Shown here one piece after another: positions 10,501-24,480 of a stretch of DNA of 64,000 nt. The notes beneath the pieces are model-generated. The model was not told where the DNA came from. It did not search any database and was given only the letters and a program-made list of their open reading frames with translations. Source of the DNA: Glossina fuscipes (Eukaryota; Arthropoda; Insecta; Diptera; Glossinidae); contig NW_023998458.1 in assembly GCF_014805625.2 (NCBI RefSeq), positions 2,376,174 through 2,440,173 of the forward strand. Direction: 5' to 3'. Position numbers and translations under genes: made by a program. The stretch's first letter is position 1; each line of letters opens with the position of its first letter.

Positions 10501-12009
10501 TATATGCGGAAATAGGCACCACCTAGAAAAACTTGAAATAGATCCACCTTTCATTCAAAAGATGATTTTTTCTTCTTTTCTTCTTTTCTTCTTCAGAAAT
10601 TGAGCTTGTTTGTCCGCTTGTCCATCTGGCTTGCTTTTGTTCAACCTCTAGGTCGCAATTATTGGTATATTTTGATGAAATTTGCTAGATTGAAATATTT
10701 CGGACCAACGATCAATGCCATTGAACATGTTTCGGATCGGTCTACTTTTTCGACCATCGCCTATAGAAGATCTTAATGGTGTGCCTTCTGTAGTGTTTTG
10801 CTTGCTTAACTTGCGTTGCATTTAAATAAGTGCAGTACAACAGAAGCACTGCGTTTTAATATTGCTTTCAATGAAAGCAAATTTTAAGAAATTTAAAAAA
10901 AACTGTAAAGATCAACCAGCAATGAAAGTTAAAACACTATTCCTTCCATTCAGACCCTCTTTGCTTCGAGGCTCACTAATTATATTTCCATCTTTGTTAC
11001 AAGGCTCAATGGTTTTTCACTTGCCTCACATACACACACATATATACGCTTTTTTCACTCTATACTTGTGCTCTATTATGAATGCTTTTTATACTTCTTT
11101 TTGTATTGCGAACTTTTATGCTTGTATATGTGTCACATTTTTTTATATTCCTTCTGGACATTTATTCATTTGCATGTTCCATGAGTCGCGCGTATGCTTG
11201 CGTTTCGCCTTCTTGGTCGGTTTCATGTATCCGAGCATTTTAATCCGTTTAAATTAATATGAACACATTAAGGTGTAGTTATCAGTTTAGCGAATGGCCG
11301 GCTCTCAATAACCGCTGATCACAAGCTAATGCTTTATGATGTGATAAAATATATATGAATATTTAATACCTGAAGAATAAAAAGATTATTATTTGAGGTT
11401 TTGCAATTAAGTCGTGGATTGATAAGAAATGACATTTCGAGTGATAAAACCTAAATGCATGCTGGTGGTCACTATTATTTTTACTGTGCATAGTCTCTTC
11501 TGAGTTTTACTGCCGATAGGAAGAAGAATAAAACGCAAAGAAAATAATCGCAGCTTCCTCCACATGTCACGAGACAAGGGTGAGATAAAGTGCTCTCACG
11601 TGAAAGAGAATAAAAGAAGCTGCTCGCACTTTCTGGCCGGCCGAATTTTCGAATTGGTGGCAAGGAAGCTAACGCAACAGAGAAAAAACCAAGTTAACCG
11701 TATTTGTTGAGCACATTTTTGCACGGTCTGTAATTGCTTGCATCAAGAACAGATAGGAACATGGTAGCGGATATTAATGCTTGCGGTTAGCACTCTTTAT
11801 CCGACCTGTAACTTCCTAAATCAGAGAGCGATAGCAGGTAACTAGGAAAACAAAATGCAAAAGATTATCGTCGTAACTAATTCCAGACTGGTAACCGCAT
11901 CCGACAAGATCCATAACGGATGGACAGATAGCGAATGGAAAAGCAAGTGTAAAAGAGTCCTAAGGCAGATATTCGTAATGAAAAGCATTTCTTGCTATGC
12001 AGAGAATAC
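7566..12009. other. Non-coding, downstream of the anillin-like gene
   Basis: No gene recognised. A 111-codon minus frame at 8152-8487 and a 91-codon minus frame at 8798-9073 match nothing I know. A GAT/GGT-rich simple repeat lies at about 9957-10032. A weak stretch at about 10590-10770, with TTTGTCCGCTTGTCCATC, resembles decayed members of the dispersed repeats. The remainder is AT-rich unique-looking DNA. Confidence 0.55.
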
Positions 12010-12545
12010 TTATTATACCCACCGCTGTAAGATAGGGGTGCATGTAACACCTGGAAGGAAGCTTCAGAGACCCTATCTATTCTTGATCAGCGTGACATTC
12101 TGATTTGTTTTAGCCACGTCTGTCCGTCCGTGTGTGTATGTTGTTGGCACTCTCCTCGTCCCAAAAATGAATATATCGACTTCAAATTTGGCAGAAACAT
12201 TGGAAGTTTCTGTACGCAGGATGGTATTGAAAATGGGTTAAATTGGTCAATTGGAAAAAGCGGGCAATGGAGCATAAACTAAATGCAAATCAGTTTTTTT
12301 TAACAAAAATTTTTGGATTTCGGCTCATTGCTTGGAAATTGTTAAAGTTAGAACGTTGAAATTTTCCACATCTACTTTACGAGACAGTCGACTCTTTAGA
12401 TCGGAAAGTGGAACCAATCGGCCATGCCCACACAAAGTTACAAGTAAATAAATTTTATTTTTTTCAATTTTTTTATTTATCCCAAGGCAAACAAGACCGA
12501 ATGTTTAAAACTATTTTGTGCACTCCTTAAGTGAAGATATATTAT
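12010..12545 (-). mobile_element. Dispersed non-autonomous repeat, type 1, copy 2 (inverted)
   Basis: It begins with TTATTATACCCACC, the reverse complement of the GGTGGGTATAATAA-type end. It contains the reverse of GATCAAGAATA with GGGTCTCTGA, a CGTCTGTCCGTCCG motif and, at its far end (12485-12540), GCAAACAAGACCGAATG, which matches copy 1 at about 2549-2565 in inverse orientation. It has no meaningful open frame. Confidence 0.75.
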
Positions 12546-13655
12546 GTGCCTAAAAATAGGTTAGTTTTACAATGAATTTGATGGATAACGCGATTAATTT
12601 TTCTTAATAATACCAGCGATATGAGTATCAAATAAAAGAACTTGGAGAGTAGAATGCGCAAAAAATTGGATATAACTTTCTTACTTGTTCTTTTTCGTTT
12701 TCCGCTTTACTCTTTCTTCAAGGACAAGATAACCTTTGGTTAGACTTTCAGACTCCAGGTTGTTAAGGTCTTCATGGCTATTGGTGATGATATTAACTCC
12801 CGATGCTAATCAATTTCAAGTAACAAACTAAACGTTGATCACATCAATGAGTTACTATGAGTTCTTGACAAGCTACTACAACAACGAACGGCTAGTGGAG
12901 GGAAAGTCATGATTATTTCTTCGAGGAAAAGCTGATTCCCCATGTTTAAGAGAAGCTTGAAAAAGAGCGTGTTAAGTGCGTGACTATCGTGACTTTTAGG
13001 GAATAGTAGAAGGAAAGGCCAAGCATTGCGAAATGAAATAAAGCTCATCTTTCTTACATGATTAGTTTTTTTTTTCTTGTAAAAAACCGTGTACTGTATG
13101 TATGTAATCTGTGCGTACACAAACAAATTGGTCGTAAATATTATTGTTTGGAAAAGAGGTCGGTCGTTGAGTATGCCCTTTCCATTGCTCATAACTAAAT
13201 CAAATATTGACTGGAGAAAATTGTTATTAACACTTCACAATATTACAATTAAAACCAATATATAGCACTTTGTCAGATCATCTTTAGCCTTGAAGTGTAT
13301 AAAGAATGAAGATAAAACGGCCAGCAACATGGCATCGCAGACGTAGTGAAGCAGTAAGAAGAAGAAAAAGAAGATGTATTTAAACATCTGTATCAAATGA
13401 GTTTCGAATAAAAAGCACGCACTGATGTGTGTTTGCCTTATATGTGAACATATGCATGCTGTTAAGTAGGTGTATAAAATGTGCATATTGTGTTGTGCTT
13501 TTGCTTTTTTGCTTTGCTGGTGATTCCCTTCTTTTTGTGATATGTATTTTGTTTCCTTTTTTTTTTGATTTTTGATGGTATTTATTAAAATATATTTTAT
13601 GCATTTTGCACATAGTTTGCCATTTTGCCACTTTAACATTATTGTTATTATGATA

Positions 13656-13685
<30 letters not shown>
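13656..13685. repeat. (CAG)n microsatellite
   Basis: About ten CAG units followed by interrupted units (AACAGCGGCAACAG). Similar CAG or GCT tracts occur at 37350-37392 and 61387-61411. None lies in a supported coding frame. Confidence 0.95.
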
Positions 13686-13687
<2 letters not shown>

Positions 13688-13965
13688 CAGCGGCAACAGA
13701 ACTAGCAGAATCATCAACAGCGATACAAACGCATCATTGATATGCAATAACAACAATGGTGATGTAGAGCTGTTTTTTTTTTTTTAGCTGCCACACGATA
13801 CCCTTTAACGTTCATATGTATGTGTAATAATGCCGTTTATCATTGGATTGTTATTTCATTTCTTATTTGTTCTACTCTGGCTTGCTATGCTTTCTCAGTC
13901 CGAACTGTTTCGCAATACATGCTTAGTTAGTATTATTCTTAATACTTATAATATAATGTTGACTT

Positions 13966-13970
13966 TGTTG

Positions 13971-14017
<47 letters not shown>

Positions 14018-14018
14018 G
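13966..14018. repeat. (TTA)n microsatellite
   Basis: A few TTG units pass into about 16 consecutive TTA units. It translates as poly-leucine in one frame, which explains the 76-codon pseudo-frame over it. Confidence 0.95.
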
Positions 14019-17000
14019 GTTATTGGTCGCTATTGCTATGATGTTCAGCAAGATCAGTAAGAGTTTGCCTGTTGGTTTCATTTTTACTTTTCTCTTCTTC
14101 AATTTATATTGAAAACACAATATATTTTCGTTATATTTGCTAAAGCCTTTGCCATAGCCTCAGTCTCGGCAAAAAAAAAAGCCAAGGCTGAAACTGCATC
14201 TATAAGTATAGTTGTGTAGCTGCATAATGGAGTTCTACTGTGTGTGTTTTTACTGTGACTGGCTTGCATTGATTTCATTCCTCGTTATATCATAAGTAAA
14301 GGATGTTGATTTTCTCTTTCTCCTTCTCCTTCTTTTTCTTTCTTCTTTCTTTTCATATATACGTATATATATATTATATTTTTTGTTTGGTGTTAATACC
14401 TTTACTTGGGGGCCAAAGTGTGAATATAATTTAATGTGAGCAATTTTCAATATCTCAACTTGAAAGATTATTTATTATCCTTGATTGGTTTTTCAGTGAT
14501 TATAACATAAGCGATCGTTTTACGTGTTTATTGTATCGTTTTTGTTATTACCATACTTTTTGTTATAAGGTTGCGAGTCACTTCTTCTTCTTCTTTTCCT
14601 TCTTTTTTTCCTTTTTTTTTTGTTTTTCCTTGATGGTTATTTAATAAAAGGAAATCAAAGGTTACAACCTTTTCCTTATAGCTTATAAATGCGATATATG
14701 TGATTAAGCGTTAAACACCATAAGGCATTTTTTCTTGCTTTTTTTCGTTTTGGTTTACTTTTTTTTTTGCTTTCTTCTTAAAATGTGTGACATGTCATAA
14801 AATTGTTTAAAATACTGATTTAATGAATAAACTTAAGATCAAGAGCCCGCTAGCGTAATGTAACGCAACTGACAACTTATTAATTTTTCATTACAAAGTA
14901 AACGACAAATTAACGTACGAATGCAGGTAAGCATGTTGATCATCTGCATAAAATAGCAAATGAAAGACGGCGTTTCTCTATACAATTTTTTTCCTCTTGT
15001 TGTTGCGGTTATGGCTGCGTGTGGCAAATTGAAGTTCACTTTAAATTTTTAGTCACGTTTAACATTTAATGCCTGAATTGGCCGATGAAAGTACAAAAGA
15101 GCCAAATGCGCTCTTAATGCGCTCTTAACCAATTTCAGACATGATAAGCACCGATGATATACCAACGACAAATATGTTTAGGCTTGGATCGTTTTAAATT
15201 CAATTCAAACGTTTGAATTTTGGTCAGGTGTCCGCCGGGTGGTATTACTAGACATAATATATGTCTATATATATATATATGAAAGTTTCTTAAAATGAAA
15301 GACTTAAGCAAAAAACTTGTATATAATGAAAAAAAAAAAACAGAAAAAAAAACCTGATAAACAAATATATAAAAGCGAAAAGAGATGAAATTATTTATTT
15401 ATAAACACTTGCCTACAAACTCATACTTAAAAAAAATAGATATAGATAATCTAACGTGACCTATGTAAGATTATTATGCAAGCTATTGAGGGAGTTTAGG
15501 GTCTTTGTCACTACGGAATTTAGAAGGTTTTGCGACCAACTTTCTTGCTTTGATCGCATGGCTGGCAGTTGGAGGAGCTACTTAGGAGACTGTGTAGAGA
15601 TTTTATAATTGAATGCACCTATGACCTAAATTAGAGTTAAAACTCTGCCTAATAAGCTGTTTTGTCTTAAGGGACAATTCTACTCTAGCATACCATAAGA
15701 AAATATATTTCGCCAGAAATTTTTTGGGTGTAAAAGCAAAGCTAATATTCAAGAAGCTTATTAAGCGCATCGTTAAATATGAAGAAAAATAATTAATTGC
15801 GAAAAAAATTGTGGAGGATGGCAACGTCGAACTTATTCTCGCAAAGCACAATTAATTTTAAAAGTCCTGCGCAAAAAAAAAAAAACAAAATCTTTTAATC
15901 CTCTTTCCTATAGTCGGCGCAGTATGAAGACAACTTTAAAAATATTGAATTTTACACGACTGCCGTTTATTTAAATGCCTCTCTGGAATGTTAATTTATT
16001 AACCTAACATGTCGTCTCGAAGAACGCATTAATGGACAAATAACGCATTTAAGGTCGAAACTACGGGCATGTAAATGTGTTCGGAATAATCAAATTTATT
16101 GATCATTTTATTACGCCCACAACCCTCCTTCTATGTCGAGTTCAGTTTACAGTTTATCCTAATCGTTTATCTTATCTCTACAACGATGTTCTGTTAACAG
16201 TCTAAAGTCATTTTGAAAGCTTCATTGGACGAAGAGCTTTTATAACTTGAGAGCTTTTTGAGATTATTTAGGAACAGATAAAAATCAAAGCGAGGCAGGA
16301 ATGATAAATTTGCTCCATGCTTTAATAATTGCCTGTGCTATGCTCTCGACCTTTTCTGAGACCTTTGGCAAAGCAGAAGAAAGACTCTACCGCTCTACTA
16401 CATTCAGCGATGGGTTCGAGTGAATTGCACTGTCTACACTGAAGTTTGAAATATAGTTGAGCAATCTTGCATTGAAAACGGGACGGGATAACACATGCTT
16501 CGATAAGACTCTGTTATTTCATGCAAGTCCAGGACAAGATTGAGTTCGAATGGTCGAAAGTTTTTATGATAAAAATTTAAATTTACTAAATATTACGTAA
16601 GCGGCATAGCTGACCGAGAGATCAGAGCGAATATTTTCACACTATGGCTGACAAATAAAAATGAATAGAGAGCTACTCAGCAAGGGATAACCCTTCCGCA
16701 ATGCAGATTGACTACATTATTGTTGAGCCCGGGTTTTCCATGTCTTAATGTCATGTGAGAATGCAATGAAATTGTGGTAAACTAATGAAATAAGTAAAAT
16801 ATGAATAAATTACTTTTGCTATCTAGACCGCCCGATGAGTAGGGGCTTCTTATGGATGCACTTAGGTGTTACAAAAATTTCAAGCACTCAGCTATTTATT
16901 GTTAAGGGCCTAGATATGTGAAGGGAAATTCTAAGAATTCTTCATGACTTTGCAAATTCCTGCTTCACATTTACTAAACTATTTTATGCCTTCGTCGTAA

Positions 17001-17652
17001 GGTAAAATAATTAAACTTAGTCTTATGTTGCTATAAAATGTACACATGATTAATAATAAAGCGTACGTTAAGTGATGTGAAGATTGCTTGGGTGGTTGTT
17101 TGCTTTATTAGAACGTATCGATGAAACGATAAATTTGAACCGGAACTTTCACGAAATCCTTGTGCTTTGCATGTCGACGAGTTTTTTTTTTATTTTTTGC
17201 ATTTTACTCTACATGCATTTGTATTGTATAATAAAATATGTATTAAATAACTAACGGCTTTTATCTTTGTGTTAGTTTGTCCATAAGATCGGAAAGACAT
17301 AAGAAAATTTGTTCCTTTTGAAAAAAAAAAAAAAAAAATAAAAAAAATATGCATAACATATATACTTTACAAATACAACAAACAGTATACCGTGTTTTCT
17401 TTTTTCCTTTTTTTAGATGTATTGCATAGACTCAGTTGTCTTCTGGCGAGCAAGACAGCAATAACAACAATAATGGCAACAACAATAAGAAACGCAACAT
17501 CAGAGATAAGGTTCATTTGTTGTTGCAATAACAATTTGCATTTTCCGCTTTGCACACTTAACAATTATCATTAACCGCTCATAAACTTTATTGAATGAAT
17601 GCCTTCGTAAATATTTACATTGACCAGCACCAGAAACTAAAGAAACACCATT

Positions 17653-17684
<32 letters not shown>
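17653..17684. repeat. (CAA)n microsatellite
   Basis: About ten AAC/CAA units. Other CAA or TTG runs lie near 20638-20675, 24825-24850, 30600-30618, 32920-32955, 40205-40225, 61199-61215 and 61569-61600. Confidence 0.95.
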
Positions 17685-18904
17685 GAAGTTAACAATGGCA
17701 GCACAGACAACAACGTGTACAAAACAGACTTTAAGTGCGAGCATATGCTTGCATGTATATATATATATATAAATATATATATATATGTATGTGCGCTTGT
17801 ATATGATTGCGTGTGTATGCGCGCGCGAATGAGTAACACTGTATACTTAAGACCGTGTAATGGTTTAGTTTGCTTTGCTTTAGTTGGCTTGTTGGTTTGT
17901 TGTACGGTTGGAGTGCCAGAATACAATTTGTGCAACATTAGCATAAATACTTGTTAGTCGCAGTGAACAAATTAAATTGTTTCCTCAAAGTTGTTGTATA
18001 TCAACTAACAACTGACGACGCGCCAAGGAACACAAACGCGTAAATGTGTGTATGCTAGCAATAAACTTTCACGTTGATTGCTTATTTATAATCAGCTCAC
18101 AGAAAGAATCATCAGTGTTGGGTAGAAAAGCTGCACGGTAAAGACTTAACAATAAGATAACATTTTAGGTCATTGTTAGGCATAAAAACTAAGTTTCTTT
18201 ACTACTACTGCACACAGTGCTAATTATACGCTAATTAATAATAATAAAACAAACCCTAATATTAGGCAATTAAAGTTAAAAAAAAAAAAAAATGTTGCTA
18301 TTATTTCGAGACTTCATCTTAAGAATACACGCTTATAGAAATATGTGCTTTCTGCGTAGTTTCTTTTACCCAACACTGTTGTCATATATTATATAATTTA
18401 GCACAGTTACAGTGACTTCGTCAGCAAATAGCAACAACGACGCTAACGACAGCAACAAGAACAGCCCATAAGGAAACATTTTAATGAATCATAACTTATG
18501 TCTGAAGGGTTCTCAATGACATTTGGTCGTCATCGAAGACTATCAGACGCTTTTATGCGATATTAAATAATTTTTAAATAATCGGAAAAGAATAAAAATA
18601 TTAAAAAAAAAAAAGAAAAAATATATTAAATTAACGGTTTATAACAGTTTAATTTTTATACAATGTCCAATCTTTCTTTTTTGTATACTTGTACCCGCGA
18701 CTAAAAATTTAAGTATTGCAGATGCCACTTATTTACATTCTTGCAAGGCTTTCCCGAGCACATCGCAACACGCTTATGGGAGAGATCTGAGAGGAGACCA
18801 GGATATTGGAGTACTTATGAAGAGAAGAAAGTTTTTTTTAACGACTAGCGAAGAGCCAACCCACATGAAAACGCTGTAAAGAACACGCTCCCACGAGATT
18901 CCAA

Positions 18905-19860
18905 ATAGAATTAGAAATGTCCATACCTTTGATTTTTTGTCCGAGTCGGGCCTTACTATGGTGTTTTTTTTGTTACGTGTATTCTGCCTTGCATCGGTTC
19001 GTTCCCATCATCCATTTATATATCTCTTGGCTTCCTCTTATCGCTTCGTGTGCGTCATATATATTTCAGCTTCGTCCTCCTACATTTACTCGCTTGTCTT
19101 CTCCCGTCTTCCTAACCTATTTTCAACTCTACGTAAACCCTCCACTTTGCTTTTTATTTTGCATTTTTGGCCTTTATTTTTTCTTTATTCTCTTCTGGCC
19201 GTCCGTACAAGTGCTTCATTTCTTTTTCTATTCCTCTTTCCTATCTTTTTTCGCCTCATTTTCTGCGTTCTTCATTTTTCGTCGCGTCCTGTTGGTTTAG
19301 GGATTTCTTATTCGTGTTTACGTCCACCTGCCCCACCCTCCACTCATTTCTCTGTACGGCCTCTTCACTCAAAGTCCCCTCTCGTCTCTTGCCTTTTTCC
19401 TCAACATTTATTCTTCTCTCCGGCTCTCTTCGTTGTCGCTTGTTTTTCCTCTTCTTAATTTTCCCCTTCATATCATTCTTCGATTATATATTTGCTTGTT
19501 TGTCTTTTCCTTTTCGTCGACAGGTTATATGTTCGCAATTCATCTGGCCGTTTATATGTGTGCCGTCGTCTGTATCTTTGTTTATCGGGTTCTGTGTGAG
19601 GCTTTGCCATATCTCTATCGCTTAATCCGCATATATATTTGCCATGTAAACTTTCGCTCATGAAGTTAATGCACCTCTGTTTTTATTCCATCAAAGTCTC
19701 TCAGCCTTTCCGTTCCTTAGGTTGCACAACCTCCTTTTCTCTTAACGTTCTCTAATTTTTGTCCCTTCATGTTACTTTGTTTGTCTGCTGTTTCCCTTTT
19801 TGTTCATACAGTCTCGCTGAGTTGTCCTTCTTTCTTCCGAACTTTCCGAGCAAAGACACG
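18905..19860 (+). repeat. Pyrimidine-skewed tract of nearly 1 kb
   Basis: The + strand here is strongly rich in C and T, with clusters such as TTCTTTTCCTCTTCC. Stop codons all need purines, so long frames open by composition in all three forward frames (18917-19300, 18937-19458, 19167-19625, 19433-19663). Their products are Phe/Ser/Leu/Pro-rich and resemble no family, so none is called a gene. A shorter tract of the same kind lies at about 41215-41730. Confidence 0.75.
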
Positions 19861-22093
19861 AAGTGGGCAGCTGAGGTAAAAATAATCGCAATTATTATAT
19901 ATATTTAAAAAAGCTATTAACGACATGCGTCTGCTATCCAAGATCCCGCTTATCGTATATTCAAATAATTTTTGTTTGGAAGAGAATCTAAGCTTTTCGT
20001 TACAAATATGAAGAGTTTAGTGATGTAATAACGTGAATCGATCGTTGCAGATATTTTAACCATTTAAACTTCTTCCAATGTCCATAGACTCCATAGACTC
20101 GCTTGAGAATAGTTTGCTGTTAATGCTTCATGTTGATATTTTAGAATTCGAAGATATGGGGTATAACCGTGTCCTCTTTTGTTTGAAACCATTTTCTTAT
20201 CATCACCCCATTACAGACTGTCCGCATGTCTCTTCAAAGGTTCAAATAATATGCTTTGATATAATTTCCTGTGCGGTTTAATGCAGGTGCGCAGGTCAAT
20301 CGTTCTATCATTAAGTGTTCATGTGTTCAATAATATTATAATCAAATGGGGTCTATATTATTTGTGTGTGTATGTGCGTGTGTGTGTTTGTGTTTGTGTG
20401 GTTATGCCGAAGTCCGAAAATATTTGATTGTCGACCACAAATCAGCTGATGGAAAAACATGTTGAATATTTAACAAATTAATGCTTTCGTTCTTTTTGCC
20501 ATTGCTGCTGTTGTCTTTGTTGTTTTTGTGTTATAAACATAACACAAACATACAAAAACATGCTGAAGACATACGTATACAGAGAAAACTTACCGGACAG
20601 ATTTGGCCTCAACCCGTAAAATTAACGTATAAATAACAGCAATAACAATAACAACAACAACAACAACTACAACAAGAACGAGTGCAGCACATACAAGTCT
20701 GTATATATTTTGCTATAGACGAGTTTGTTTTTAGGTATGTAACGGCAAGTTTGGGCTTTTGCAAAATACACTGCTGCTGACGCAGCCAGAATTGTTATAA
20801 GTGGTTGCGGTTGAAATTCTACAACAACAACTTATATATAAGCAACACAGCAACACAGCAACACAGCAGCAACAACCAACTGTGACCAACTGTAAGCCCA
20901 ACAGAATTTTGTGCTTGCTGAGCATTTTTTCCAGGAACAAATGTTGTTTTGCATTTTAATTCCACATAAATGAAGACCTGCCGTGCGTACGATATGCTGC
21001 GCGTACGTTTATCATTATAACGAATTAATATTCAGCATTTTAATATTAAAGATATGTTAAATTTAATTAAGTGCACGTTACACTCGCCACACAATAATAC
21101 TTTGTTTACAAGAGATCGCAACATATTTTCAACGAAATCTTATTCATAAGCAAAAACTTTCTTAAACTAAAAATTCATTCATTTTAATATTTAATGGTAA
21201 CGAGATATAACAATGATCGAATAAATAATTCCTTTTCATTCGATGAGCAACATATGCATGTAGAGTATCTCTTAAGGAGTATGGACTAGTGATTATTGGG
21301 TTGGTAAAGTGTTGCAGTTTAACCGTCTGCTGTCTTGTTTCTGGCTAATAACTGCTTTTTAATGAATAAATCACCGAATGATTAAAATCTCTTAATAACG
21401 TTCTCTTAATGATTTGACTTGAACGACGGCATATACAACTTATGTACATATATATATACATATATATATATATACATAAAATAGCTACATACGTATATGC
21501 GCAGCAATGTTTGTGTATCTGTTGTATGCTTTACAAATTAGTTAGAATAACTGCTGTTAAAAGATTTTTATAGTCACTTATGTATGCTTAAATATGCAGG
21601 CGCGTATGTGTGTGTGTGTGTGTCTGTGTATAATATTTCGCAACATTTTTCAATTTAAATTATGTTGATTTGTTAATTTTACGGAAATTATCAAAAAAAA
21701 AAATATTTTTTCTACTGTTCTGTTCTGCCTTCAGCAAAAATATTTTAAACGCTTTTGTTCGATTCCGTTTATTTGTTTGTTGGCTTTTCGCTTGTCCGTC
21801 TAATGCGTCCGCATGTCTGGTTCATATGAATTTGCATACGCTTAAGAGTTGTGTGCTTTATTACTTTTATTTATTTTAAAAAATCCACTGCTGTTCTTCT
21901 TTCATTTTCTACCTTTCTTTCTTCCCCTCTCTTTCCCACTGCGTTTTTGCGGCATATATTTTCTTCTTATTGCTTAGTTGGCGAAAAACTAAAATTAAAT
22001 TAACCAATGCATGCAGTAACTGTTCGTATAATGCCGCATACATGCACATACATACATACATACATACATACACCTGCATATATAACAAATGTA

Positions 22094-22125
<32 letters not shown>

Positions 22126-24109
22126 TATATAATGTATATATAAGACAAGTGTTCATGCAGCAGGTACATAGTGGGCCATAAATATTCTAAGCACGCAAAC
22201 GCATAATGCAAACCTATTAGGCATAATCACAATCAATTACATAAAATGCATGAAAGGTGTAGAAAAATCGCAAGTAAACAGACTACAAAAAAATAATGCA
22301 AAAAAAAAAAAAAAAAAACAAAAAAACGCTTAAGTAAAATATTTTAATTTTTTTATATGCATTTCATATGCATAGAAAATATTTCCATTCGCTTCTGCAA
22401 GTTGAGTTGCGAGCGGTCTTGTTGTAAGACTTTTTCAAATTTTGATGAATTTCAGACTAATAATTAACTAAAGTAAAGCAAATGACGCGGATTCGAAGAA
22501 TGCATAGAAAAGTCAGTCAGCCAGTTGGAGAGAATGGATCTCGTCTCTAACCGAAATGAAATAAATTTCCAATGGAATTTCCTACAATGCCTTCCGTATC
22601 AATGCTGATGTTAGTTCCGATATCCAAGGATTTAACAAATAATTACTAAAATTTCATTGCTATGGTTGTTTTTGGAGATTTGGCCTCAAGGTTTACGATT
22701 AACGTTGTTTTGGGGTTGGAAAAGTTGTGAAATGTGTGTGTGCCTTGACTAGGTTATTCATGCTCATAATGCAAGAATAATTTGAAAAAAAATGTTGAGA
22801 TTACAATCACAATTGCGAATGACACCTCTTTATTCGACTATTCACGCTATGTTTAGTGCACAAGTTATCTAGAGAAGGCTAGGCGTAAGAGACTATTTTG
22901 GGCTTTCAGTCATAAATAAAAAAAAAAGAGCTTAACTGTGCTATTTCTATTAACAGCAAGTATGTTTATGTGTCACCTAAATCGCATACACATTTATCAA
23001 CTGAGCTACAAAGTTCTACATGCGAACAAGTAAGAGCTCTATAGCGGACCCGTGCGACACACGTCTACACTCAATTCAGTTTTTAAAATAAAATGTTATA
23101 AGGAAAGCGGTAGAAAAAGTGATTTCGTCCAACCGAACAACGAATTTCATCAAAATATTTCAGAAAGGGCAACTTGTAGTGTGAACATGAGAAAACAAAA
23201 CAGGCAGATTCGAACAGACGGACAGACACACAAGCTTATATCGACTTTATCTCAAGTCTTTGATGGTGTTGTATACATGCCCTTGTTCCACAAGTGTTGT
23301 AGGGTATAAAGAGACCTTAACAATAATGGAAAGGTTAGCATAACACTCTGTCACAACGTCAAATCGATTTTATCCCAAGTTTTTCAGGGTGTTGTATACA
23401 TGTTGTTTCCTTGCCGGAGATGGAGTTTAAAAATTAGTAAAATTGCTTTACTAACTGAGTTATCAACAAGCCATACATAAAGAATGGAAAGGTGCTACCC
23501 ACAACGCTTCGGAAATAATTTTTAGGAAAGTGATTGTTCTACGTACTTTGAGAGAGAGAAAAATGCTCCTGGAATGCGTAGGTACTCCTAATTAGCATAA
23601 TTTTCTTAAACGATTCGTCCGTTTCCGTTGTACCCGATCATTTGCATGTCTTTAAAAAAAAGCTATAAATTTGTTACCAACACTAACACCGATGATATGA
23701 GTTATGAGTAACATATTTGCAAGAACGAAATGGGGCTTGATGTAGGTTTTAAAATAAATCAGGTTTTGTAATAAACCAAGTAACGTTTAAATGCAATTTT
23801 TACGTATGGAACTTTTAAATCGCGGCACTAGCTTGTCAGAGGGCATATAGCATGAACCCGTTATAATCTTACGAGATGTCTTAGTTTGGACTTAAGACTT
23901 TTCTTATTCTTCTGCGTTTAAAATATTTGCTTGCAGTGCCGTAGACCCTGGTTGGTTTGGGAAAGCAATTTTAGTTCAGAAATTTGTACTGCATCCAGTG
24001 GAATTCTCGCTTGATAATTTAGCACGGGGTGTAGTCCTTCACGTGAATACCTTTCTTCAACACTACTTTATTGATTAAGCAAATTCCCAGTTATCTGACC
24101 GTCCTACTC
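19861..24109. other. Non-coding, microsatellite-rich
   Basis: No gene recognised. It contains (TG)n near 20366-20400 and 21607-21625, CAACACAG units at 20838-20875, CATA units at 22045-22075, (TA)n at 22093-22122 and poly(A) near 22302-22320. A degraded piece with ACAGACGGACAGACAC and GGGTATAAAG (about 23100-23420) looks like a remnant of the dispersed repeats; TTGTATACATG occurs twice in it (about 23270 and 23393), suggesting a small internal duplication. Confidence 0.6.
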
Positions 24110-24480
24110 TCCATGTGTAGCAATGTGTGGCTATCACAGTTGGGAGAACAGTAAGAACGGTAGAGTTACTTTTAACTTTAATGGTGATGTTTCCTTTGTA
24201 GAGTTTCGTGGTGGCTGTGGTTGGCCCAAATCGCGTGAAGAACCTCGGCTCGGTATGGAGTTGCGCAGCAGCCGGATATCTGACTCAAAGAGAGCCAGAG
24301 GGTTTAGATAGCGCCTCGGCCTCACCAGAGGGGGAGATGCGCCCATATACGTACCTCCACTGGAAGTCGAGGTTTCCCTCGGGGCGCTGAGTGTACGTTT
24401 CCACACTCCGTGTGTTATTGGGCACGGTGGAGTTAAGACTTTATGGCAGGTATCCACGTTAAGCACCTAGAGACATCTGT
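24110..24480 (-). mobile_element. GC-richer mobile-element fragment, copy 1
   Basis: The stretch is clearly richer in G and C than its surroundings. Read on the minus strand it contains TTAACTCCACCGTGCCCAAT, which pairs with TTAACCCCATGGTGCCCGAT at about 46341-46360, followed by related ACACACGG / ACATATGG. The two places share a diverged element in opposite orientations. No reverse transcriptase or transposase motif is present. It could be the untranslated end of a non-LTR retrotransposon, but this is a guess from composition. Confidence 0.5.

Larger units (their letters stand above)
12546..18904. other. Non-coding, microsatellite-rich
   Basis: No gene recognised. Simple repeats: (CAG)n 13656-13685, poly(T) around 13771-13784, (TTA)n 13966-14018, CTT-rich 14312-14355 and 14580-14630, (CAA)n 17653-17684, (TA)n 17756-17785. 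The reading frames at 13235-13756 and 13572-13787 are translations of these tracts. The stretch 15450-17150 is AT-rich and featureless to my reading. Confidence 0.6.

Noticed and set aside
13235..13756. 173-codon minus-strand frame with a Leu run
   Set aside because: It starts at a non-ATG-like region and reads through CAG/TTA-type simple repeats; no family resemblance.
18917..19663. Four long overlapping forward frames up to 173 codons
   Set aside because: They open together in all three phases because the strand is pyrimidine-rich and lacks stops; the products are Phe/Ser/Leu-rich without motifs.
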